A DNA stretch of 64,000 nucleotides, taken from positions 124,001-188,000 of the forward strand of contig DVFL01000002.1 in assembly GCA_018713255.1 (NCBI GenBank), given 5' to 3'. This document shows, piece by piece, positions 16,715 through 23,878 of the stretch. The stretch is from Candidatus Cottocaccamicrobium excrementipullorum. GTDB lineage: Bacteria > Bacillota > Clostridia > Lachnospirales > Lachnospiraceae. The position numbers and the translations under genes are program-made. Under the pieces are notes generated by a model. It saw only the letters and a list, made by a program, of their open reading frames with translations. It did not search any database and had not been told where the DNA came from. How positions within the stretch are numbered: position 1 is the stretch's first letter; every line of letters begins with the position of its first letter.

Positions 16715-18121
16715 ATGAAGACCAGAAAAGGCAACAAGGTATATCCTTTAACTGCTGCCCAGAACCTGCATTATTACTGCCTGAAATACTGTCCGGCAAA
16801 ACAGGTGCTGAACATTGGCTCCAGTCTTACCATTCAGCTGGATCTGAATTGGGACGTGCTGAGAGAATGCATTCAGGAAGCCATTGCCCGCTGCGAAGCC
16901 ATGCGCCTGCGGTTTGCAGAAGACAAGGACGGAACCGTATACCAGTATGTGGTTCGGCAGGATGATTCCGTGATCGAACAATTTGACTTCACCGGATGGA
17001 CCCAGGAAGCCGCAGAAGCAAAAATGCGGGAATGGACAGAGACTCCCTTCGCCCGCTACGATTCCCCCATGCATCATATTGTTATTATTAAAATGCCGGA
17101 CGGCTTCCAGGGAATCTATATTGCCGTAGATCACATGACCATGGACGCCCAGTCTCTCATTCTCTTTTTCCGGGACATTATTGAACTGTACGCCAATCGG
17201 ATGTACGAGGGCATTGATTACCCCAAACCCATGGCATCTTATATAAAGCAATTAAAGAAGGATCTGGAATACGAAGCAGGATCAAAAGCCAGCCAGAGGG
17301 ACCGAGAGTTCTTCCATCAGCTGATTTCCTCTTCCGAACCGATTTTTGCTGATATTTACGGCCCGGGAAAGCTGGAGGCCGAGCGGAAAGCCACAGGAAA
17401 TCCCAATCTCCGGGCTGCCACCAATGCTTCTACTAATGTAGAAGCCAACATTACCACTTTCCACCTGGAAACGGAACCCTCTGCCAGAATGTTCCAGTTC
17501 TGCGAGGATCAGCAGGTTTCCATGACCTGTCTTCTGCTGATGGGCCTGCGCACCTATCTCCAAAAAGAGAATAACCTGGATGATATTTCTGTAACCACAA
17601 CAATCGCCCGGCGCGCCACCCTTCAGGAGAAGCGATGCGGCGGAACCAGAATTCACTGCTTCCCCTTCCGCACCATTGTTCCCCGAGAGGATACCTTTAT
17701 TGAAGGAATCTATAAAATCCGAGATATGCAGAATCAGTATTTCCGTCACGCCAACTTCAGCCCTACCGAATACTACTACTACCGCTCTCAATATTATAAA
17801 CTGGCAGACGGTCAGACTTATGAGCCTTTATCCCTGACTTATCAGCCTCTGTCCATGCGCTATGACGGCCCTGGCTTGGAGAAGCTGGAAGGAATCCAAT
17901 ACCGCACCGCCCGTTATTCCAACGGTGTTGCCGCTCACACCTTATATCTGACAGTCAGCCAGAATGCCTCTGACAATGGTCTGGATTTCTGTTTTGAGTA
18001 TCAGACTGGCGTGGTAACTCCAGAAAAGCTTCAGGAAATCTACTATTATCTGTGCCGGATTATTTTCCGCGGCATTGAAGACTGCAGCCGTACTGTGGGA
18101 GAAGTGATCGACTGGAGTTAA
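16715..18121 (+). CDS. free-standing condensation-domain protein (NRPS C-domain superfamily)
   Basis: A 468-residue single-domain protein of the condensation/acyltransferase superfamily (PF00668 type). The catalytic HHxxxDG motif is present in reduced form as VDHMTMDA (His140, Asp144); the first His is Asp, as in several stand-alone members. The C-terminal half has the latch-like region around SVTTTIARRATLQ. These enzymes join a carrier-bound acyl thioester to an amine or alcohol. It is followed by an ACP and an AMP-dependent ligase, and no multi-domain NRPS is present. So the simplest reading is a one-step amide or ester synthase. GGAG precedes the ATG by nine bases. Confidence 0.87.
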   Translation: MKTRKGNKVYPLTAAQNLHYYCLKYCPAKQVLNIGSSLTIQLDLNWDVLRECIQEAIARCEAMRLRFAEDKDGTVYQYVVRQDDSVIEQFDFTGWTQEAAEAKMREWTETPFARYDSPMHHIVIIKMPDGFQGIYIAVDHMTMDAQSLILFFRDIIELYANRMYEGIDYPKPMASYIKQLKKDLEYEAGSKASQRDREFFHQLISSSEPIFADIYGPGKLEAERKATGNPNLRAATNASTNVEANITTFHLETEPSARMFQFCEDQQVSMTCLLLMGLRTYLQKENNLDDISVTTTIARRATLQEKRCGGTRIHCFPFRTIVPREDTFIEGIYKIRDMQNQYFRHANFSPTEYYYYRSQYYKLADGQTYEPLSLTYQPLSMRYDGPGLEKLEGIQYRTARYSNGVAAHTLYLTVSQNASDNGLDFCFEYQTGVVTPEKLQEIYYYLCRIIFRGIEDCSRTVGEVIDWS

Positions 18122-18189
18122 TCTCGTGCTTTTTGCCGTCAGTCAGGAAAGAAAAACCAAACATTATATTGATCAGGAGGAAATCAATC

Positions 18190-18417
18190 ATGTTAGAAGA
18201 ATTAAAGAAAATCATCTGTGAATATGTGGATGTTAAGCCAGAAAACATTAAGGAAGATTCCCGCTTTATTGAGGATCTGGGGTTTACTTCTTATGATTTT
18301 ATGAGCCTGGTAGGCGAGCTGGAGGACAAGTACGATATTGAAGTAAATGAGCGGGATGTGGTAAATGTAAAAACTGTCGCTCAGGCCATCGAATATATCA
18401 AGTCCCTTCAGGACTAA
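18190..18417 (+). CDS. acyl carrier protein / peptidyl carrier protein
   Basis: A 75-residue acidic four-helix carrier. The phosphopantetheine attachment serine is in LGFTSYDFMSL (Ser at about residue 36), where the usual DSL is TSY. The rest (MLEELKKIICEYVDVKPENI, EDKYDIEVNERDV) matches the carrier fold. AGGAGG precedes the ATG by nine bases; an in-frame extension upstream has no ribosome binding site. It sits between the condensation-domain and ligase genes, 12 bases from the latter, so it is the likely thiol carrier for this pathway rather than the primary fatty-acid ACP. Confidence 0.93.
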   Translation: MLEELKKIICEYVDVKPENIKEDSRFIEDLGFTSYDFMSLVGELEDKYDIEVNERDVVNVKTVAQAIEYIKSLQD

Positions 18418-18429
18418 AAGGAGGATCTC

Positions 18430-19944
18430 ATGGCTGTAGAAACCTTACGGGATGTGATCCGCCACAGCGCTGATGCTTACGGCAGCCAAACCGCATTCCG
18501 TTACAAAACCGGCAGAAAAGAAATTGAAAACAAAACTTATGACGAGGTCAATCGTGATTCTATGGCAGTAAGCCGGATGCTGGACGCAAAGGGGATGATA
18601 GGAAAACACATCGCTCTTTTGGGCACCACTTCCTATCCTTGGATTATCAGCTATTTCGGTATTGTCAACAGCGGCAGCACTGCCGTTCCTATTGATGCCC
18701 AGCTCCCCGCCTCAGCAATCTGCGAGCTGTTAAACCGGGCAGATGTGGAAATGCTGATCTACGATGAAATCCGGGCAGATGTGATTCCTGAAATGAAAAA
18801 ACTGTGCCCGCAAATTACCTGCATCGTTTCGATGCAGGCAGGGGAAGAAAGCGCGGATCATATCCTGTCGCTTACCCAGCTGCTTATGGAACATGAAGGG
18901 AGCTTTGAACAGGAACTGAATCCAGATCAGCTCTGTACCATTCTTTTTACTTCAGGAACCACGGGAAAGAGCAAAGGCGTAATGTTAAGCCACAGAAACC
19001 TGACGGATAATGCAGTGTGTCTGGATATGAAAATTCCTGCAGGAACCGTCTCCATGACTCTCCTTCCCATCAACCATGTGTACTGTCTTACCATGGACAT
19101 TATTAAGGGAATCTATATCGGCATGGTAATCTGCATCAACGATTCCATCATGCATGTGCAGAAAAATCTCAAGCTGTTTAAGCCGGAGATCGTCCTTCTG
19201 GTTCCCATGGTAATCGAATCCATTTACGCAAAGCTCAAAGATGTATCCAAGCTGATCCCCAAAAAGGCGGCGGCCCATGCAGCCTTCGGCGGGAATCTGC
19301 GGATCATCTGCAGCGGCGGCGCCTATCTGGATCCGGAATACGTGGACCGGTTTAAAGAGTACGGCATTACGATCTTGCAGGGCTACGGCATGACTGAATG
19401 CTCTCCTGTAATCAGCAATAACCTGGAATGGGACAACCGCAAAGGCTCTGTAGGAAAACTGCTTCCCAACTGTCAGGCCAAGGTGGTGGATGACGAGATC
19501 TGGGTAAAAGGCTCCAGCGTCATGATGGGATATTACAAAATGCCGGAAGAGACAAAAGAAGCTCTGGAGGACGGATGGCTGAAAACCGGCGATCTGGGCT
19601 ATGTTGACGAGGATAATTTCGTCTACATCACCGGCCGGAAGAAAAATCTGATCATTCTGGCCAACGGAGAAAACGTCTCCCCCGAAGAGCTGGAAAACCA
19701 GTTAAGCCGAAACGATCTGGTAAAGGAAATTCTGGTTCGGGAAAGGGACCGGGTCATTGAAGCAGAGATCTTCCCGGATTACGAATACGCAAAGAAAAAG
19801 CGGATCAAAGATATCCAGGGACAGCTCCAGGCCCTGATCGACGAATTTAATAAGGACATGCCGCCGTATAAGCGGATCCACAGCCTTATTGTCCGGGAGA
19901 CGGAATTTGACAAGACTACCGCGAAGAAAATTAAGCGGTTTTAA
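18430..19944 (+). CDS. AMP-dependent acid ligase / adenylation enzyme
   Basis: A 504-residue ANL-superfamily enzyme that activates a carboxylic acid as acyl-AMP. Core motifs are LFTSGTTGKSKG (173-184), GYGMTECSP (A5), the hinge TGRKKNLIILANGENVSP (A8) and the C-terminal lysine region KTTAKKIKRF (A10). The sequence resembles long-chain acyl-CoA/acyl-ACP synthetases more than amino-acid A-domains, but substrate cannot be read from it. Given the adjacent carrier protein it probably loads an acyl group onto that ACP for the condensation enzyme. Last gene of the operon. Confidence 0.92.
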   Translation: MAVETLRDVIRHSADAYGSQTAFRYKTGRKEIENKTYDEVNRDSMAVSRMLDAKGMIGKHIALLGTTSYPWIISYFGIVNSGSTAVPIDAQLPASAICELLNRADVEMLIYDEIRADVIPEMKKLCPQITCIVSMQAGEESADHILSLTQLLMEHEGSFEQELNPDQLCTILFTSGTTGKSKGVMLSHRNLTDNAVCLDMKIPAGTVSMTLLPINHVYCLTMDIIKGIYIGMVICINDSIMHVQKNLKLFKPEIVLLVPMVIESIYAKLKDVSKLIPKKAAAHAAFGGNLRIICSGGAYLDPEYVDRFKEYGITILQGYGMTECSPVISNNLEWDNRKGSVGKLLPNCQAKVVDDEIWVKGSSVMMGYYKMPEETKEALEDGWLKTGDLGYVDEDNFVYITGRKKNLIILANGENVSPEELENQLSRNDLVKEILVRERDRVIEAEIFPDYEYAKKKRIKDIQGQLQALIDEFNKDMPPYKRIHSLIVRETEFDKTTAKKIKRF

Positions 19945-19961
19945 TTAGGGTTAAGAAATAC

Positions 19962-20030
19962 AGTGCTCTGAGTGGCTTTCTCTCCACGATTTAAACACGG
20001 ACAGGAGAAAGCTTCTTGGGGCACTTTTTC
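19962..20030 (+). terminator. probable terminator of the operon
   Basis: Outer arms AGTGC / GCACT enclose inner arms GCTTTCTC / GAGAAAGC, followed by TTTTTC. The hairpin is long and imperfect. Confidence 0.5.
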
Positions 20031-20131
20031 ACTCTCTTCCTTATTGTTCCCCCACCATTTTCATGTTATCATTAATCTGTTTGAGCAAACCAACAAGCAG
20101 AAAATACGGGAATTAAGAAAGGACCAAAAGA

Positions 20132-20590
20132 ATGAATTTATCATACCGAAAAGCGGCTAAAAAGGATGCAGATTTGCTGATTAATCTTTATAATTCTTCT
20201 TTTTATGACGATTATCTTCGGTATGGCGAATGCCCTGCCTACGGACAGACAAAGGAACAGATGGAACAATCCATCGAAAAAACCGCAAAATATATTATAA
20301 CAAGCGACAATACTCCTGTAGGCGTAATATCTTTTTCAGACAGGGGAAAGGGGCATTATTACCTTAATTGCTTATGTGTCATACCGGCATATCAGGGAAA
20401 AGGAATAGGCACCCAGGCATTTCAATATATGCTTTCTCTCTATCCTGACTGGGAACAAATCACTCTGGTAACGCCTGCAGACAAAAAACAGAACATAAAA
20501 TTTTATACGGAAAAGTGCGGTTTTCATGTGGCAGATAAAGAAATGCATGGAAATGTGGAAATTGTCAACTTTTACCGCAAGAATCATTAA
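20132..20590 (+). CDS. GNAT family N-acetyltransferase
   Basis: A 152-residue acetyltransferase. The acetyl-CoA-binding motif A is visible as CVIPAYQGKGIGTQAFQYML (V/I-x-x-x-x-Q/R-G-x-G/A with QGKGIG), and the C-terminal FYTEKCGFHV is typical of motif B. Acceptor unknown. AAAGGA precedes the ATG by about eight bases. It overlaps or abuts the next small zinc-ribbon gene. Codon and base composition is more A/T-rich than the operon before it, and from here to 23.5 kb the sequence has the look of an accessory region. Confidence 0.88.
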   Translation: MNLSYRKAAKKDADLLINLYNSSFYDDYLRYGECPAYGQTKEQMEQSIEKTAKYIITSDNTPVGVISFSDRGKGHYYLNCLCVIPAYQGKGIGTQAFQYMLSLYPDWEQITLVTPADKKQNIKFYTEKCGFHVADKEMHGNVEIVNFYRKNH

Positions 20591-20607
20591 TGAAGGGAAT
20601 ATTCGTC

Positions 20608-20841
20608 ATGAAATGTATTTTCTGTGGTTCAGATATGCAGCCGGGCGGCATTGTTACTCAAAGTGTTTCTGCAATGTGGGTGCCGCTATCTGAATTTCAA
20701 AAAAAGGAAATTAAAAAACTGATTTATACAAACGGGAAAGCTTTGGGACACGCTAATATTATTTGGGGGCAAACCAAAATACCCAATGCATACTTTTGCC
20801 AAAAATGCAATAAAGTAATCGGAGTTTTTGATGTCTGTTAA
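20608..20841 (+). CDS. small zinc-ribbon protein (PF20097-like)
   Basis: A 77-residue protein, MKCIFCGSDMQPGGIV..., with two CxxC knuckles (CIFC near the N-terminus and CQKC near the C-terminus) that would bind one zinc. The pattern matches short Firmicute proteins of the PF20097 type, which have no assigned function. Start is set at 20608 by AAGGGA about nine bases upstream and by family length; an ATG at 20590 overlapping the GNAT stop (TAATG) is the alternative. Confidence 0.7.
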   Translation: MKCIFCGSDMQPGGIVTQSVSAMWVPLSEFQKKEIKKLIYTNGKALGHANIIWGQTKIPNAYFCQKCNKVIGVFDVC

Positions 20842-20896
20842 TAAATCAAACCGCAGCAATTTACCCCCAGAATAAAGGCTACAGGAGAACAGCCAC

Positions 20897-21004
20897 ATGA
20901 ATCGTAAGGAGCAGCTGATTGATCATATGAATAAACTTCACACTACAGAAATGGGAATCGGCAGGATTAGGAATGGCCCTCCGAAAAACACTTGCCATTC
21001 CTGA
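20897..21004 (+). pseudogene. truncated DUF3781-like gene, 35 codons left
   Basis: Begins with AGGAG nine bases before ATG and reads MNRKEQLIDHMNKLHTTEMG, which resembles the N-terminus of DUF3781 proteins, then breaks off after GIGRIRNG and stops at 21004. The expected remainder (about 50 residues) is not found downstream, where sequence changes abruptly to the repeated ABC fragment. I read it as a decayed gene cut by rearrangement. Confidence 0.5.
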
Positions 21005-21055
21005 CTTTTCTTTCAAGGCCGTCCGTTCTCCTCGTATTGCCGTGATTTCCGACAG

Positions 21056-21469
21056 CACAGCAAAGTCCGCTATGCCTGCATATCTCCCCCGCCGCGGGAT
21101 CCGATTCGGATCACTTCATCGGCCAGCGCGATTGTAGACTGCCTGTGGGCAATCATAATCGTTGTCCGTCCCGCACACACCCGGTTCAGGGCCTCATTGA
21201 CCAGGTGCTCTGATTCATTATCCAGAGCGGATGTGGCTTCATCCAGGAGAAGAATCGGCGCATTTTTCAGGATGGCTCTGGCGATGGCGATCCGCTGTCT
21301 CTCTCCGCCGGAAAGGGTATTTCCCCGCTCTCCGAGGATAGTATCATAGCCCTGAGGCAGTTTCCGGATAAATTCATAAGCGTTCGCCGTCTTTGCCGCC
21401 TGGATAATCTCCTCCATGGACGCCTTTCTGCCGCTTCCTGCCAGACCATAAGCAATATTTTCCGCAATC
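21056..21469. repeat. 414-bp direct repeat, copy A
   Basis: Nearly identical, without net gaps, to 23465-23878 (offset 2409). The two copies share exact right-hand ends at CCGCAATC and left-hand ends near CACAGCAAAGTCC. Copy B is the 3' end of an intact ABC exporter gene; copy A is an orphan fragment. Confidence 0.9.
21070..21469 (-). pseudogene. 3' fragment of an ABC exporter gene (duplicate)
   Basis: Encodes only the end of a nucleotide-binding domain: signature [16 protein letters not shown], Walker [13 protein letters not shown] and the H-loop IAHRQST. There is no membrane domain or Walker A. The protein sequence differs from the C-terminus of the intact exporter at 23479-25185 in only a few positions (for example TILGERG for TIPGERG). 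Upstream of the break at 21469 the reading frame continues into unrelated sequence. An internal ATG at 21417 could be translated but a functional product is unlikely. Confidence 0.85.
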
Positions 21470-21537
21470 CATCTCCGCTGAAAAAAGCACCCGCATTTCT
21501 GCCAGTGCTTTCATTCGCTTATTATTGTGTCGGAATA

Positions 21538-22581
21538 TCAGAATTCTCTTATTTCTTTTGCCAAAGAAAATGGAATGATATTCCCCGGTTTCGTCTCGAT
21601 ATAAGCCTTCTCCTTATGCATATATTCAACAATATCTTTTGCCTTATAATCTTTAAATTTTTTTATTACCTTATCTATGATTTTCTTTTCATCAGCACTT
21701 AAAATAGAATAATCCATTCCCTTTGTCGGATAGATGTGAAGCATTAATTCATAATTATAGCTTTCTTCTTCGTGTATATTTAAATTTTCCAGATTCATAA
21801 GATTATAATGTCCAACAGGAAGAGCTCCCATAGTATTATGCCTATAAACCATTCCAGTCATAGCATGACAATTCAATTTATACGAAAGAGCATCTACATA
21901 CCAGAGCATTTTCATCAATTTTACCTTGAACAAATTAGACACTTTCTCGGCAATATATGAAATTACAGCCTCGGTTTTATCAATATTCAATATCGTAAAA
22001 CCGTTTGCATCTGATGGCTCTTCAAAATCAGCATATTCCCCTTCAATTGCCTGCCGTGTCAGATACTCTTTTCCATAAGAATCCAGATTCTCTATAATTT
22101 TTGCCTTTATTTCTGCTTTTTTCTGGGCAGAAAATTTTGCGGCATTCTTTTTCAGGAATTCCAGTGCCATTAATGGATTGTCTTTAATAAGACGAAGCAT
22201 TGTGTCATACGCCTCATCCTGGATGGCTTTACTCTCATATCTTGATATTGTAGCCTCTCCCCATCCAAATAATCTTGCAAGATCAACTTGTGACAGGCCA
22301 TAATTTTCTCTTATTGCAACGATCTCGTCAGAGGTAAGCAGACCACGTTTTACACGGTAAGCATTACGTGCATTCAGAAGATTTGCATTTGTCATGGAGC
22401 CGGTTTCAAATTCATTTTCATCTTCATCCGCATTTGCACAAAAATAAAACCTCTCCTCGTAGGTTACCTCTTCACCCTTCAATATAATTGTTGCAAAGCG
22501 TTTTCTTTCTTCTACTTCATGTGTCTTGTCACACAGCGGACAATACATGTGAACTTTTCTAATTAAAGTACTCGTCTCCAT
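21538..22581 (-). CDS. MqsA-type antitoxin with C-terminal Panacea (DUF4065) domain
   Basis: A 347-residue fused antitoxin-like regulator. N-terminal part: CPLC zinc half-site and a partly lost second half-site (FCANADEDENE). Middle: XRE HTH of MqsA type, VAIRENYGLSQVDLARLFGWGEATISRYE (split: VAIRENYGLSQVDL, ARLFGWGEATISRYE). C-terminal: Panacea/SocA-like domain, with VKLMKMLWYVDALSY and GMVYRHNTMGALPVGHYN. Panacea domains neutralise diverse toxins. It follows the MqsR-like toxin gene by 25 bases. AAGGAGG precedes the ATG by seven bases. It probably represses the promoter at 23047-23075. Confidence 0.85.
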   Translation of the reverse strand: METSTLIRKVHMYCPLCDKTHEVEERKRFATIILKGEEVTYEERFYFCANADEDENEFETGSMTNANLLNARNAYRVKRGLLTSDEIVAIRENYGLSQVDLARLFGWGEATISRYESKAIQDEAYDTMLRLIKDNPLMALEFLKKNAAKFSAQKKAEIKAKIIENLDSYGKEYLTRQAIEGEYADFEEPSDANGFTILNIDKTEAVISYIAEKVSNLFKVKLMKMLWYVDALSYKLNCHAMTGMVYRHNTMGALPVGHYNLMNLENLNIHEEESYNYELMLHIYPTKGMDYSILSADEKKIIDKVIKKFKDYKAKDIVEYMHKEKAYIETKPGNIIPFSLAKEIREF

Positions 22582-22606
22582 TGTCCTTCCTCCTTTTCGT
22601 CTCCAA

Positions 22607-23008
22607 TTATGCATATGGGAATTTCATCTTATCCATCGCATAATGGAACGACACGCATAAAACATGTCTTTTCTGGTCTCCTTTAATTTTCAGCTTTATA
22701 TATATAAGTTTTCTGTTTATATTCTTTCCAAATACAAAAAGCAGTGGTGGATCTAAATCATCTTTATCAATCTTAGTTTCCGAATATTCTTCGACAGTCA
22801 GTTCTTTTAATCTGTCAACAACATCCTCTATATCATAGTCTAAATCTAATAACGTATATGGTGTCGAATGCTCCATGTCATCCTTCTTATTTTTTCGTAT
22901 TAAAATAAAGTCAGTATCTATATTAAAGTCACCTTTTTCCAAAAACATTTTCAGTTCTTCCAAAAAAGCAACGACTTCTCCTCTTTTCGATTGTGTACTA
23001 AGAAAGAT
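22607..23008 (-). CDS. MqsR-like type II toxin, unusual start
   Basis: About 130 residues with the C-terminal pattern KLIYIKLKIKGD...RHVLCVSFHYA typical of Gram-positive MqsR-family endoribonucleases, and LTVEEYSE in the middle. The order toxin-then-antitoxin is that of mqsRA. The start is unclear: GGAGG at 23017-23021 is followed in frame by ATT, ATC, ATC and no ATG, GTG or TTG at normal spacing. ATC at 23006-23008 has the best distance (eight bases) and sets the coordinate used here. A TTG at 23041 lies at about the transcription start and is unlikely; the next TTG is about 20 codons in. Confidence 0.65.
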   Translation of the reverse strand: MFLSTQSKRGEVVAFLEELKMFLEKGDFNIDTDFILIRKNKKDDMEHSTPYTLLDLDYDIEDVVDRLKELTVEEYSETKIDKDDLDPPLLFVFGKNINRKLIYIKLKIKGDQKRHVLCVSFHYAMDKMKFPYA

Positions 23009-23033
23009 GATAATCACCTCCAGCAAATTTCTC

Positions 23034-23075
23034 ACTATCAATTGATAGTATATATCCTAATTAATCATTTGTCAA
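23034..23075 (-). promoter_or_regulatory. promoter and operator of the toxin-antitoxin module
   Basis: Minus strand: TTGACA (23070-23075), 17-base spacer, TATACT (23047-23052). A perfect 16-base palindrome ACTATCAATTGATAGT (23034-23049) covers the end of the -10 element and the start site, the usual place for antitoxin autorepression. Confidence 0.85.
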
Positions 23076-23142
23076 GAAAAGGCCAAAATTATTCTCTTTT
23101 AATATCCTATGAGGATATCGCCCAGATGGATGAGGATGCGAT

Positions 23143-23335
23143 ACCACTTGGAACATAAGCCCCGGCGTTGCTGCGGAGGTAGACGTATACCTGTTTGTAG
23201 GGACACTGCCCTATAGCCAGTACTCCTACGTGGAACCTGATCTGCTAATGGAGTATGGGGACTCCACCGTAGTTGCAGGGAATCAAAGAAAGGGAGCCAA
23301 AATGAAAAGTCTCTGTTCCTATCTGCCATCGTATG
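23143..23335 (+). pseudogene. possible IS21-family transposase (IstA) remnant
   Basis: A plus-strand reading frame contains VYLFVGTLPYSQYSYVEP, which resembles the catalytic-core strand of IstA transposases of IS21-type elements. The similarity stops shortly after (LLMEYGDSTVV...), and there are no neighbouring DDE residues, IstB gene or ends. It is at best a scrap of a mobile element left in the region between the repeats. Recognition is from memory of the family motif only. Confidence 0.35.
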
Positions 23336-23479
23336 TACAATTGCATGTCTAGTATTCGCTCCCTTATCATAAATCAAGCCTTCATCAGAAATACCAATCC
23401 TTTTGATCGTATTCCCAAGTATCTTTCCAAAATAATCGTCTCCTACCTTCCTACTCATCGGTCTCACAGCAAAGTCCAT
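23300..23479 (-). pseudogene. coding-like fragment of unknown origin
   Basis: On the minus strand, starting from an ATG that overlaps the end of the ABC exporter gene, about 60 codons read like protein (VGDDYFGKILGNTIKRIG, DEGLIYDKGANTRHAIV). The frame then continues into low-quality sequence opposite the possible IS21 scrap and ends at 23099. I do not recognise the family. It is probably a 5' fragment truncated by the same rearrangement. Confidence 0.3.
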
Positions 23480-23878
23480 TATCCCTGTATTTCTCCCCTG
23501 CCGCAGGATCCAATCCGAATCACTTCATCGGCCAGCGCGATTGTAGACTGCCTGTGGGCAATCATAATCGTTGTCCGTCCCGCACACACCCGGTTCAGGG
23601 CTTCATTGACCAGGTGCTCTGATTCATTGTCCAGAGCGGATGTGGCTTCATCCAGGAGAAGAATCGGCGCATTTCTCAGGACGGCTCTGGCGATGGCGAT
23701 CCGCTGTCTCTCTCCGCCGGAAAGGGTATTTCCCCGCTCTCCAGGGATAGTATCATAGCCCTGAGGCAGTTTCCGGATAAATTCATGAGCGTTCGCCGTC
23801 TTTGCCGCCTGGATAATCTCCTCCATGGACGCCTTCCTGCCGCTTCCTGCCAGACCATAAGCAATATTTTCCGCAATC
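23465..23878. repeat. 414-bp direct repeat, copy B
   Basis: The parental copy: it is the 3' end of the intact ABC exporter gene plus about 14 bases beyond its stop codon. Copy A is at 21056-21469. Recombination between the copies would remove the toxin-antitoxin module. Confidence 0.9.

Noticed and set aside
16715-19944. A modular NRPS
   Set aside because: Each domain is on its own gene, the ligase looks acyl-type, and there is no thioesterase or second module; 'split condensation pathway' is safer.
19972-20160. 62-codon plus-strand frame between the ligase and GNAT genes
   Set aside because: It lies in the terminator region and runs over the well-supported start of the GNAT gene.
23099-23299. 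Continuation of the minus-strand frame that starts at 23479
   Set aside because: Beyond about 60 codons the translated sequence is Arg/Pro-rich and opposite a better plus-strand coding-like stretch, so it is not treated as one gene.
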